Assembly (NCBI GenBank): GCA_018831025.1
Contig: JAHJRB010000061.1
Location: 1 to 14,021, forward strand
From: Nanobdellota archaeon
Lineage (GTDB): Archaea; Nanobdellota; Nanobdellia; SCGC-AAA011-G17; ARS1403
Reading direction: 5' to 3'
DNA length: 14,021 nt
This document shows positions 1 to 5,812 of the stretch, in pieces. Every line of letters starts with the position of its first letter. The first letter of the stretch is position 1. The position numbers and the translations under genes were made by a program. The notes under the pieces were generated by a model, which worked only from the letters and a program-made list of their open reading frames with translations, had not been told where the DNA came from and ran no database searches.

Positions 1-1827
1 AAAATTTTTGATATTACATTTTTAGAATTTTTAAATAATGGAGATACAATAACAATATATACAAAATCAAGCAATCCAAATATAATCAAATTATGTAAAG
101 CAAGCACAATCTGTAATGAAAATAATCTAGGAACAATAATTTATGATGGTACAGAGGGAGAATTTTCATTTACAATTCAAAATTTACAATATCCTGAAAA
201 AACTTTCTCAATAATAACCTCTGAAACAACAAAAATAGATTTTATCAATTCTTCAAAAGGTCAATTAATTAATGCACAATATGACCCTAATGATAAAACT
301 TCTAAAGTAGTTGTTTTGGATGGAGATGATTTAGATATCGATGATGATGAAATTTTTAATATAATATTTGAACAAGAAATAAAAAATGGGGACATTATAA
401 CGCTTTATTTAGATGATAAAAAACCTTCAAATATTTTTATTTGCCAACCTTCTGATTTTTGTAGTGAAAACAACTATGGAACAATTTATTTCCCAGACAT
501 AGAGGGATGGTATAACATAACAGTTTCAAATCTACCCCATCCTACCAATACTTTAGCTATTTTAAATGATGATAAATTAGATTTGGATTATATTAAAATT
601 TACAGGACAAATGAAATCTCAAATTCCGAAACCAATCTTACTTATTTCCCTTCAACTATAACAACTCCTTATTATACTTTAAATTCTGATACATTAACAG
701 GTATTTTTTCATCAGAAGAAAATTTAAATGACCAACAAATCCTCTATTATTATTCTCTAGACGGAAATGATTATGATTCAGTTTTCGATAACAACATTTC
801 TTTAAACAACGCTTTAACAATTTCTTTTAAAGCAGAATTATTAACAAATGGTATTTCTACACCAACTTTAACATCTTTAAGTTTAAACTACGACTATGAT
901 GTTCCATGTATAGAAGACTGGCAGCCTTATTATTTAGGGTGTTTATCAACAGATAAAAGATTAAAATACTATATTGATGAAAACTCCTGTGAAACAATTT
1001 TAGAGTTACCTTTAGACAACTCAACATATGAAGCTTGTGATTATATAGTTTCTACTAAATTCATAGGCACCAATTTAACTTCAGAAGATCTCACAAATAT
1101 AGAGAATTTAACTCTAGAAATTGAAAACACCGGCTTAATACAATTCTCAGAACCTGTTTCAATAACAAACAATTTAGATTTAGATTCTAATATAGAAATA
1201 ACTAATACCTCATTTTTCTTAAACTCTACAGCCTTACCCTCTTTAAACAAATCAGCTAAAATACAATTAAAAAACTTAAATTTCAATAACCCAATAATAT
1301 TAATGGATAATACAACATGCAGTTCTTGTAATAAATTAAACTATGAAAATAATATTTTAACTTTTACAGTACCCCATTTCACTCTTTACACTATAGAAGA
1401 AGGTCCTTACTGTGGAGACGGCATTTGTCAGGAAAGTTGTAGTTCATGTTCAAGTGATTGTGGTTCTTGCCCAAGTTCCTCTACTATCGGTTCTGGAGGA
1501 AGTAAAACCTTCACAAGACCATCTCCAACAGTAGTTGAAGCTCCAACTGTAATAGAAGAGCCAGCTCCTGAAACAATAGAAACCCAAGAAACTATAAACG
1601 AGCCAGAAATTCCAGAATATATCGAGCAAACAGAAACAAGTACTTTAGAGTCCTTTACAGGAGCAGCAACTCAAGAAAACCTAGACCCAAAAGTAAAGAG
1701 AACCGTTAACTGGTCTTTAATAGCAGTAATTTTACTGAATATTTTCTATATAACAAAGAGATATTACAAAAGAAAAAATAAGCCATTTCCTTTTGTAGAA
1801 GATATTTCTAAATTTGGAATTAAGTAA
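1..1827 (+). CDS. Large Cys-containing surface protein with C-terminal membrane anchor (5' end outside window)
   Basis: The frame is open from base 1 to the TAA at 1825-1827 (608 visible codons), so the N-terminus and any signal peptide lie upstream of the window. Two related domains of about 80 residues lie in tandem, offset by about 115 residues. They share N-G-D-x-I-T-x-Y, a C-x6-C pair, N-N-x-G-T-I and an x-E-G-x(2-3)-T-x-x-N-L pattern. A segment starting P-C-I-E-D-W-Q-P follows, a type common in DPANN surface proteins, then a Cys-rich knot at about 1411-1470 (C-G-D-G-I-C, D-C-G-S-C). A Ser/Pro/Glu/Thr-rich stalk, a T-G-A-A-T motif just before the anchor (about 1660), one membrane helix (about 1710-1750) and a basic cytoplasmic tail end the protein. 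I infer a cell-surface or S-layer-like adhesin anchored at its C-terminus. The ligand is unknown. Confidence 0.85.
   Translation, partial: KIFDITFLEFLNNGDTITIYTKSSNPNIIKLCKASTICNENNLGTIIYDGTEGEFSFTIQNLQYPEKTFSIITSETTKIDFINSSKGQLINAQYDPNDKTSKVVVLDGDDLDIDDDEIFNIIFEQEIKNGDIITLYLDDKKPSNIFICQPSDFCSENNYGTIYFPDIEGWYNITVSNLPHPTNTLAILNDDKLDLDYIKIYRTNEISNSETNLTYFPSTITTPYYTLNSDTLTGIFSSEENLNDQQILYYYSLDGNDYDSVFDNNISLNNALTISFKAELLTNGISTPTLTSLSLNYDYDVPCIEDWQPYYLGCLSTDKRLKYYIDENSCETILELPLDNSTYEACDYIVSTKFIGTNLTSEDLTNIENLTLEIENTGLIQFSEPVSITNNLDLDSNIEITNTSFFLNSTALPSLNKSAKIQLKNLNFNNPIILMDNTTCSSCNKLNYENNILTFTVPHFTLYTIEEGPYCGDGICQESCSSCSSDCGSCPSSSTIGSGGSKTFTRPSPTVVEAPTVIEEPAPETIETQETINEPEIPEYIEQTETSTLESFTGAATQENLDPKVKRTVNWSLIAVILLNIFYITKRYYKRKNKPFPFVEDISKFGIK
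10..600 (+). repeat. Tandem duplicated domain within the surface protein
   Basis: Two copies, about 10-246 and 355-600, are offset by 345 bp (N-N-G-D codons start at 37, K-N-G-D at 382). Each carries a C-x6-C pair (L-C-K-A-S-T-I-C and I-C-Q-P-S-D-F-C) and ends in a D-x-x-x-I-type strand. The copies are diverged at the DNA level, so the duplication is old. More copies may lie upstream of the window. Confidence 0.75.
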
Positions 1828-1828
1828 C

Positions 1829-1838
1829 TTTTATAAAT
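1829..1838 (+). promoter_or_regulatory. TATA box of the tRNA-Gly gene
   Basis: The sequence TTTTATAAAT is centred about 31 nt before the first base of the tRNA. With the usual archaeal spacing of 25-27 nt, transcription would start around 1859-1862, leaving only a few leader bases. It lies directly after the stop codon of the surface protein gene. Confidence 0.6.
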
Positions 1839-1886
1839 CCTTTTTATTTTAATCTTCTTTAGATGCGTCAGTCGTATAGTGGCTAG

Positions 1887-1906
1887 ACATACAAAATATG
1901 GGTCAA
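1887..1906 (+). other. tRNA-Gly intron 1, 20 nt, position 22/23 (D-arm)
   Basis: Central helix GGCT (1881-1884) with GGTC (1901-1904), including two G-U pairs. The 5' bulge 1885-1887 is cut AG|A and the 3' bulge 1905-1907 is cut AA|T. The inner intron helix is CATA/TATG (1888-1891 with 1897-1900), closing a 5-nt loop. The outer helix is short (T1880-A1908, G1879-T1909). Removal gives the canonical D-loop AGTGGCTA and D-stem. Confidence 0.85.
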
Positions 1907-1921
1907 TATCCCAGCCTTCCA

Positions 1922-1939
1922 ATCCTTTTTGGAGTAGAG
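1922..1939 (+). other. tRNA-Gly intron 2, 18 nt, canonical position 37/38
   Basis: The outer helix is the anticodon stem CCAGC/GCTGG. The central helix is CTTC (1916-1919) with GTAG (1934-1937), three of four bases paired (one U-U mismatch). The 5' bulge 1920-1922 is cut CA|A and the 3' bulge 1938-1940 is cut AG|A. The inner helix is TCC/GGA with a T5 loop. This is the standard archaeal intron site. Confidence 0.9.
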
Positions 1940-1954
1940 AGCTGGTGACCTGGG

Positions 1955-1982
1955 CAATTAAGTTTTTAACTTAATTCAGGAA
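1955..1982 (+). other. tRNA-Gly intron 3, 28 nt, position 53/54 (T-stem/T-loop junction)
   Basis: Central helix CCTG (1949-1952) with CAGG (1977-1980), four Watson-Crick pairs. The 5' bulge 1953-1955 is cut GG|C and the 3' bulge 1981-1983 is cut AA|T. The inner helix is a perfect 9-bp hairpin, AATTAAGTT/AACTTAATT (1956-1964 with 1968-1976). The outer helix pairs TGA (1946-1948) with TCA (1984-1986), which lies in the next exon. Confidence 0.9.
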
Positions 1983-2668
1983 TTCAAAACCATTTTTGGT
2001 GAAAGTCCCAGCTGACGCATTCTATTTTTTCTAAACTCTTCATATTTTTTCTTTTTATCAGTATGGTCAAAACCAATTTTTTCAAATAATAAATAAGAGC
2101 AAGCCAGAATCCTTATAGAATAGCTTGGACTACTTTTTCCCTTATATTTAATTGTTCTAGTTAAAAAACTTGTCTTAAATCCTTCTAAATGTAGCATCTT
2201 TCTTATTGTTAACATGGCCTTTTTATTCGAATTGTAACACATTAAATGACCCTTATAGACACTCCCTTCATCATCAAAAAAAGCCCTTAACCAGATTTTT
2301 CTAAATTTCTTGTTAAATACAATTTCTCTAGGAATATCCCAATTTTTACCATCTTTATAGCCCATATCTATCATAAAATCATAAAAAGCTTTAACCCTTA
2401 CTAAGATTCTATATTTATTTTCAGTTCTACAAACGTAAACCTCTTTATAGACATTCTTTATGCATTTAGTCATTACATCTAATAATTTTGGACAAGTATT
2501 AGTATATTCTAAAATATAACGGTTAAATGGTTTTGTACTTCTACCTGTTCTTATAGAGGAGGGGCTTCTTTTCTCTAATCTCTTATGCATATTTCCATCA
2601 CCACAAATATGGGCATGTATTTTAACTAAGTTTTCATCAAGAACCTCTATCTGGGGGTAAGCATTCAT
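1976..2668 (-). CDS. LAGLIDADG homing endonuclease, overlapping the tRNA-Gly 3' end
   Basis: This 230-residue protein has both LAGLIDADG helices: L-V-K-I-H-A-H-I-C-G-D-G at residues 14-25 (catalytic D24) and W-L-R-A-F-F-D-D-E-G-S-V at 126-137. Between and after them are the expected DNA-binding strands rich in Arg and Lys. The ATG at 2668 lies about 26 nt downstream of a TATA box, so the mRNA is probably leaderless. It stands alone: it is not inside an intein or within a recognisable intron. The last 14 codons (M-R-Q-L-G-L-S-P-K-M-V-L-N-S) are antisense to exon 5, intron 4, exon 4 and the end of intron 3 of the tRNA, and the TGA stop lies at the edge of the intron 3 hairpin. I infer that the gene settled next to the tRNA and uses the tRNA for its stop codon. 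Whether it cleaves tRNA genes is unknown. Confidence 0.85.
   Translation of the reverse strand: MNAYPQIEVLDENLVKIHAHICGDGNMHKRLEKRSPSSIRTGRSTKPFNRYILEYTNTCPKLLDVMTKCIKNVYKEVYVCRTENKYRILVRVKAFYDFMIDMGYKDGKNWDIPREIVFNKKFRKIWLRAFFDDEGSVYKGHLMCYNSNKKAMLTIRKMLHLEGFKTSFLTRTIKYKGKSSPSYSIRILACSYLLFEKIGFDHTDKKKKYEEFRKNRMRQLGLSPKMVLNS
1989..2005 (+). other. tRNA-Gly intron 4, 17 nt, position 59/60 (T-loop)
   Basis: Central helix TTCA (1983-1986) with TGAA (2000-2003), four Watson-Crick pairs. The 5' bulge 1987-1989 is cut AA|A and the 3' bulge 2004-2006 is cut AG|T. The inner helix is CCA/TGG with a 4-nt loop. The outer helix is the T-stem CTGGG/CCCAG, which becomes adjacent only after intron 3 has been removed. 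Confidence 0.88.
2025..2030 (+). terminator. T6 run after tRNA-Gly
   Basis: A run of six T residues starts 5 bases after the discriminator base. Short T-runs are typical archaeal transcription stop signals. The same bases code for Lys and Asn residues of the endonuclease on the other strand. Confidence 0.5.
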
Positions 2669-2690
2669 ATAAGCTAATCTAATCTTTTAA

Positions 2691-2700
2691 CATTTAAAAG
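2691..2700 (-). promoter_or_regulatory. TATA box of the homing endonuclease gene
   Basis: On the minus strand the sequence is CTTTTAAATG, centred about 27 nt before the ATG at 2668. This fits leaderless transcription. The element is nearly symmetric, so plus-strand use cannot be excluded. Confidence 0.5.
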
Positions 2701-2736
2701 CTCTGCGCGGGTCTGTCGGATGTGTCGGATGAGTTG
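2701..2736. other. GC-rich intergenic island with a 9-bp tandem repeat
   Basis: This is one of the few GC-rich non-tRNA stretches in the window. It contains TGTCGGATG twice in direct tandem (2714-2722 and 2723-2731) after CTGCGCGGG. In very AT-rich archaeal genomes such islands often mark structured RNA, but I found no tRNA arms and no box C/D or H/ACA pattern here. It lies upstream of the endonuclease promoter and could instead be an operator or remnant of an insertion. Confidence 0.4.
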
Positions 2737-2739
2737 AAT

Positions 2740-2759
2740 ATATATTTTAGAAAATATAT
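2740..2759. repeat. AT-rich perfect inverted repeat
   Basis: ATATATTTT (2740-2748) and AAAATATAT (2751-2759) form a 9-bp inverted repeat around two bases. It lies about 50 bp upstream of the PIG-L gene, beyond its TATA box, and could be a regulator-binding palindrome or simply low-complexity sequence. Confidence 0.4.
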
Positions 2760-2779
2760 CTAAAACCATTTCAAAAACC

Positions 2780-2787
2780 TTAAATAA
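2780..2787 (+). promoter_or_regulatory. BRE/TATA of the PIG-L/glycosyltransferase operon
   Basis: A purine-rich BRE-like stretch (AAAAACC) runs into TTAAATAA, centred 26 nt before the ATG at 2810. This predicts a leaderless mRNA, in line with the absence of a Shine-Dalgarno sequence. Confidence 0.6.
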
Positions 2788-2809
2788 CTTACAATCTTTA
2801 ATTCTAGAT

Positions 2810-3442
2810 ATGGCTAAAAACATTTTAATAATTTGTGCGCACGACGATGACGGAAATATATCTATGGGGGGGAGCATTTTGAAGTATATAGACGAAGGAT
2901 ACTCAATTATTCAAGTAATCTTCTCTACAGGTGAAATGTCCCACCCACATTTAAGAAAATCAGTAATTTCCAAAACCAGAAAAAAAGAAACAGAGGAGAT
3001 AGCTAAAAAAATAGGAATAAAAAAATTAATTTACTTCAATTTGCCAGATACTCAAGTAAAAGAAAACATAGACTCTAACATCAAAGATAAATTAAGAAAA
3101 ATAATTCAAACTTATAAACCAAATAAAATCTTCACAGTATCTATAAAAGACACCCATCCAGACCATAGGGCAGTTCATAAAGCAGTTATAGAAGTAGTCA
3201 ATCAGCTTAAAACACATTATCCCATTTATACTTTCCAAATATGGAATATTTTTTCCAGAAACTTACCTTTGCTTCAAATAGACATATCAGATTATTTTGA
3301 AGAGAAAATAAGAATAATGAAAATGCATAGATCCCAATGGGTTTCAATTTATTTACAATTATTGCCAGTTTACATTAGGGCCAGATTAAACGGACTTAAA
3401 TATCATTGTAAATATGCTGAGGTATTTTACAAATTAAAATGA
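2810..3442 (+). CDS. PIG-L/LmbE-family N-acetylglucosamine deacetylase
   Basis: This 210-residue protein has the PIG-L fold signature. The N-terminal zinc motif is A-H-D-D-D-G (residues 10-15) in place of the usual A-H-P-D-D-E, and the second zinc His lies in D-T-H-P-D-H-R-A (114-121). His11, Asp14 and the downstream His are kept, so metal binding and hydrolysis look possible, although the Pro and Glu of the consensus are changed. The family removes N-acetyl groups from GlcNAc-containing glycolipids or small molecules, usually at the cytoplasmic side. The stop overlaps the start of the next gene (ATGA), so the two are co-translated. With a glycosyltransferase as partner, the likely job is to deacetylate a sugar that the partner adds to a lipid. 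The exact substrate is inferred only by class. Confidence 0.85.
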   Translation: MAKNILIICAHDDDGNISMGGSILKYIDEGYSIIQVIFSTGEMSHPHLRKSVISKTRKKETEEIAKKIGIKKLIYFNLPDTQVKENIDSNIKDKLRKIIQTYKPNKIFTVSIKDTHPDHRAVHKAVIEVVNQLKTHYPIYTFQIWNIFSRNLPLLQIDISDYFEEKIRIMKMHRSQWVSIYLQLLPVYIRARLNGLKYHCKYAEVFYKLK

Positions 3443-4512
3443 AAGTTTTAAGCGTTATAACAGGAATCGGCTACGGTCACTCAATAAGAGAAGCAGCTAT
3501 TTTAAAATATCTTAAAAAAAATAATTTTGATGTTGTAGTAGCCGGCTATAATAATTCTTACGAATACTTTGAAAAAAAATATGAAACCTTAAGATTATTA
3601 GGAATGAACTTTCCAGAAAGAAAATTCAAATACAGCAATTTCAAAGTTATATTCAAAAACATTTTTTTACCTATTAAACACGTTATCAATTATTTTAAAT
3701 TACTAAAACTAAATAAAATCTACCAACCAGATATTATTATAGCAGATTTAGAACCTATTGCATTGTCCATCGCAAAAAGTAAACCTCATTTTTTAGTTTT
3801 TAATTACGACCCAGAAATTTACGAAGAATATGTTAAAAAAAGTAAAAAGAAATTTAGATTTTTAGCATATGTCTATAATTTAATTTACAAAAAAGCAGCT
3901 AAAAAAAATTACCCTATAATAGTCTCTTCTTTAACAGGAAAAAAACCAAATAAAAATATCTATTACGTTAATCCAATTATTAGAGAAATTCCAAAAACAA
4001 CAAATGTATTAAGAAAATTCAAAGATCCTATTTTAATATCCATGGGAGGCTCTTATTTTGGCTCTGAAATACTAGACAGGTTATTGCATATACTCCCTGA
4101 ATTTGAAGAAGATTTTATTATATTTGGATATAAGGTCATAGGTAAAAATCAAAATAATATTCATTTCATGGAGTTTAAAGAAAATTTTTTAGAATACCTT
4201 AAAGCCTCTAAAGCAATTATCTGTTTAGGTGGCCATAATACTTTATCAGAAGCAGTTGTTTTAAAAAAACCATCTTTAGTATTCCCAGTTCCGAATTATA
4301 TTGAGCAAATCTTAAATGCTTATGAAATAGAAAAAAATAATTTTGGATTAAGTAAAATTTTAAAACATCCATTAGACGAATCTGAAATAAAAAACGCTAT
4401 GGAAGAATTCTTAAATAATTTAGAAAAATATCAAAAAGTTTTGGATAAAAAAAATATTAAAGGAAATGGAGCAGAGCAAGTTTATAAAATCATAAAAGAA
4501 ACCACCAAATAA
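3439..4512 (+). CDS. GT-B glycosyltransferase, MurG/GT28-like (archaeal type)
   Basis: This 357-residue protein shows a two-domain GT-B layout. The N-terminal Rossmann domain starts with the glycine turn G-I-G-Y-G-H-S (residues 9-15). The C-terminal domain opens with I-S-M-G-G-S (200-205) and carries the nucleotide-sugar binding motif G-G-H-N-T-L-S-E-A-V (264-273), followed by P-N-Y-I-E-Q-x-L-N-A (285-294). This arrangement matches MurG/UDP-GlcNAc transferase relatives, so a UDP-sugar donor and a lipid or peripheral membrane acceptor are likely. There is no membrane helix. It overlaps the PIG-L gene by 4 bp and so forms a transfer-then-deacetylate pair. Its last 23 bp overlap the convergent membrane protein gene. 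Confidence 0.85.
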   Translation: MKVLSVITGIGYGHSIREAAILKYLKKNNFDVVVAGYNNSYEYFEKKYETLRLLGMNFPERKFKYSNFKVIFKNIFLPIKHVINYFKLLKLNKIYQPDIIIADLEPIALSIAKSKPHFLVFNYDPEIYEEYVKKSKKKFRFLAYVYNLIYKKAAKKNYPIIVSSLTGKKPNKNIYYVNPIIREIPKTTNVLRKFKDPILISMGGSYFGSEILDRLLHILPEFEEDFIIFGYKVIGKNQNNIHFMEFKENFLEYLKASKAIICLGGHNTLSEAVVLKKPSLVFPVPNYIEQILNAYEIEKNNFGLSKILKHPLDESEIKNAMEEFLNNLEKYQKVLDKKNIKGNGAEQVYKIIKETTK

Positions 4513-4936
4513 GCAAAGCTAAAATCGGATAAACAATATAAATTTCAGGCACCTTAAAATTCTTAAATCCAATCCAGTAATGCCACCAAACTTTCCCAGG
4601 CTTAAAATCTTTATATGGAAACGCAGGATTTACTACAAACCATAAATAATCTTCAAGCACTGTACCTAATAAAAATCCAATAACAACCAACCAGAATAAA
4701 TGTACATTAAATCCAAACATAACAAAAGGCAGCATCAAAAACATAGGAATCATAATAATCCAACTCCAAAAATGGTAAGCGTCTAATGGCCTCATCAAAA
4801 AACCAACTTTAAATGGAAACTTCCAGCCAACTTGATTTGCAGCCCATCCACCATTGCCTTCAATATAAGCTTCCCAAAATGCAATAGCTACAAATATCAA
4901 AAGAATATAACCTAAAATTATTAAGTCTGCTGGCAT
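4490..4936 (-). CDS. Conserved small membrane protein, function unknown
   Basis: This 148-residue protein has four predicted membrane helices (about residues 5-22, 56-74, 78-98 and 130-148). Between helices 1 and 2 is a Trp/Gly-rich stretch, E-G-N-G-G-W-A-A-N-Q-V-G-W-K-F. After helix 3 come L-E-D-Y-L-W-F-V-V-N-P and H-Y-W-I-G-F. Many Trp, His and acidic residues sit next to the membrane, which suggests a conserved polar site, but I cannot name the family or a reaction. It has its own TATA box and no Shine-Dalgarno, and it overlaps the glycosyltransferase gene tail to tail by 23 bp. Confidence 0.8.
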   Translation of the reverse strand: MPADLIILGYILLIFVAIAFWEAYIEGNGGWAANQVGWKFPFKVGFLMRPLDAYHFWSWIIMIPMFLMLPFVMFGFNVHLFWLVVIGFLLGTVLEDYLWFVVNPAFPYKDFKPGKVWWHYWIGFKNFKVPEIYIVYPILALLIWWFLL

Positions 4937-4956
4937 ATACTAAGAATTTGTTTTAA

Positions 4957-4967
4957 TTTATTTAAAA
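4957..4967 (-). promoter_or_regulatory. BRE/TATA of the small membrane protein gene
   Basis: On the minus strand TTTTAAATAAA follows a BRE-like AAAGAAAG and is centred 26 nt before the ATG at 4936. A leaderless transcript is predicted. Confidence 0.6.
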
Positions 4968-4998
4968 CTTTCTTTAATAAAATAAAAAAAGAATTAGA

Positions 4999-5724
4999 TT
5001 ACTTTTTTTTATAATAATTCTCCATAATAAAAGCAACCATTATCTTATTGTCTGCTAGTTTATAAGCTTCTAATGCCTGTTGTAGATACTCTTCTCTCAA
5101 TAGCAAATCTCCAACTTTGTTTAATTTTTCCGTATCATTTGCCCTATCAAAGGATTTAACCGCATAACTATATTCTTCTTGGTCTAAGCATTTATTACCG
5201 AATTCTACAAATCTTGATCTATCATCTATAATGGATAGTACTTCAAAAGCCTGGTCAAATCTATAGTGGTCTATACAGTCATTAGCGACTTGCCTTAAAC
5301 CATCTGTAAAATTACTGGCAACAAAAGCTTTTGCAGCTTGTTTTAATTTAGTTTCTTTTAAACATTTTTTTCCAATCTCAATCAATTTATCATTATTCTT
5401 TATCATGCTATAAACTTCTATGCAATTATCAAATTGTAATAGTCTTTCATAATCTTCTGCAACAGAAACAAGTCCTTCTTTGTTGTTTGCTAATACAAAA
5501 CATTTAGCTGCGTCGTGTAAATTTCCTTTTTTCCTATGTTCTTCTCCTAAAGCACTTAAAATATTGTACTTTGCATCTGGACTAAACATAGACAAGTCCA
5601 AATTGTTTGTTCCTATCCTTATTAAAGAAGGAACTAATTTACTAAACATATTCTTATTTGGTTTAGATGATTTAGAAAAATTATTTTCTACAATCTCTGT
5701 TACCATTTTATTGCCTGGAACCAT
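4999..5724 (-). CDS. TPR-like alpha-solenoid protein
   Basis: The protein has 241 residues when started at the ATG at 5724. An upstream in-frame TTG at 5772 is unlikely because it lies only about 12 nt from the TATA box, whereas GAGGTGAG stands 5 nt before the ATG. After a Ser/Lys-rich N-terminus, the protein is a chain of about six helical hairpins with a repeated pattern such as A-A-K-x-F-x-x-A-N, I-G-K-K-C-L, A-V-K-S-F-D-R-A-N and A-L-E-A-Y-K-L-A-D. This is typical of TPR or clathrin-like repeats. Such solenoids are protein-binding scaffolds. No catalytic motif or membrane helix is present, and the partner is unknown. Confidence 0.75.
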   Translation of the reverse strand: MVPGNKMVTEIVENNFSKSSKPNKNMFSKLVPSLIRIGTNNLDLSMFSPDAKYNILSALGEEHRKKGNLHDAAKCFVLANNKEGLVSVAEDYERLLQFDNCIEVYSMIKNNDKLIEIGKKCLKETKLKQAAKAFVASNFTDGLRQVANDCIDHYRFDQAFEVLSIIDDRSRFVEFGNKCLDQEEYSYAVKSFDRANDTEKLNKVGDLLLREEYLQQALEAYKLADNKIMVAFIMENYYKKK

Positions 5725-5728
5725 CTCC

Positions 5729-5736
5729 CTCACCTC
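5729..5736 (-). promoter_or_regulatory. Shine-Dalgarno GAGGTGAG deciding the start of the TPR-like gene
   Basis: Read on the minus strand, GAGGTGAG ends a few bases before the ATG at 5724. This marks a gene with a 5' UTR, unlike most neighbours, which look leaderless. Confidence 0.65.
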
Positions 5737-5780
5737 TTTTGAAGAGTAACCTCTTCGCCGCCTTATTATCAAGCAAGAAA

Positions 5781-5789
5781 TATATAAAT
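5781..5789 (-). promoter_or_regulatory. TATA box of the TPR-like gene
   Basis: On the minus strand the sequence is ATTTATATA. The predicted start of transcription is near 5757-5760, inside the apparent N-terminal extension. This is why the internal ATG with a Shine-Dalgarno sequence is preferred. Confidence 0.55.
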
Positions 5790-5812
5790 TAGATGTTACT
5801 ATATTAAAATGA

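Larger units (their letters stand above)
1865..2019 (+). tRNA. tRNA-Gly (anticodon UCC) interrupted by four BHB introns
   Basis: Exons are 1865-1886, 1907-1921, 1940-1954, 1983-1988 and 2006-2019. Joined, they give a 72-nt cloverleaf: acceptor GCGTCAG/CTGACGC with A73; T8; D-stem GTAT/GTAT (G-U wobbles at both ends) with loop AGTGGCTA holding G15, G18, G19 and A21; anticodon stem CCAGC/GCTGG with loop CTTCCAA (U33, anticodon TCC at 1918-1920, A37); variable TGAC with C48; T-stem CTGGG/CCCAG with loop TTCAAAT. Every invariant base checked is present. No CCA is encoded. A T6 run at 2025-2030 probably ends transcription. The intervening segments of 20, 18, 28 and 17 nt each form a 4-bp central helix flanked by 3-nt bulges, the archaeal splicing-endonuclease substrate. 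Four intact splice motifs and a fully canonical product argue against a pseudogene. The last 44 bases are antisense to a homing endonuclease gene. Confidence 0.93.

Noticed and set aside
1874..1892. Alternative D-stem GTAT/ATAC using 1889-1892
   Set aside because: It pairs perfectly but gives an 11-nt loop with C instead of A21 and leaves 18 unexplained bases before the anticodon stem. The 22/23 intron explains everything and its inner hairpin uses these bases.
1865..2019. Reading the tRNA-Gly locus as a decayed pseudogene or as a tRNA with a single intron
   Set aside because: A single anticodon-loop intron leaves an oversized D-arm and T-loop. All four extra segments have correct BHB geometry and their removal restores every invariant base, which decay would not produce.
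2011..2710. Integrated element flanked by tRNA 3'-end direct repeats
   Set aside because: The only similar site, AGCTCTGCGC near 2700, matches the tRNA end AGCTGACGC too weakly to call an attachment site, and no integrase is present.
2701..2736. Half of a split tRNA or a box C/D RNA
   Set aside because: No matching T-arm or acceptor partner was found in the window, and the RTGATGA and CTGA boxes are absent.
2674..2877. Open frame on the minus strand across the PIG-L start and the intergenic region
   Set aside because: It overlaps a well-supported gene start and promoter, and its product shows no recognisable domain.
4490..4512. Equal 23-bp convergent overlaps at 4490-4512 and 12774-12796 as a signal
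   Set aside because: Short tail-to-tail overlaps are common in compact genomes, and equal length twice is most likely chance.
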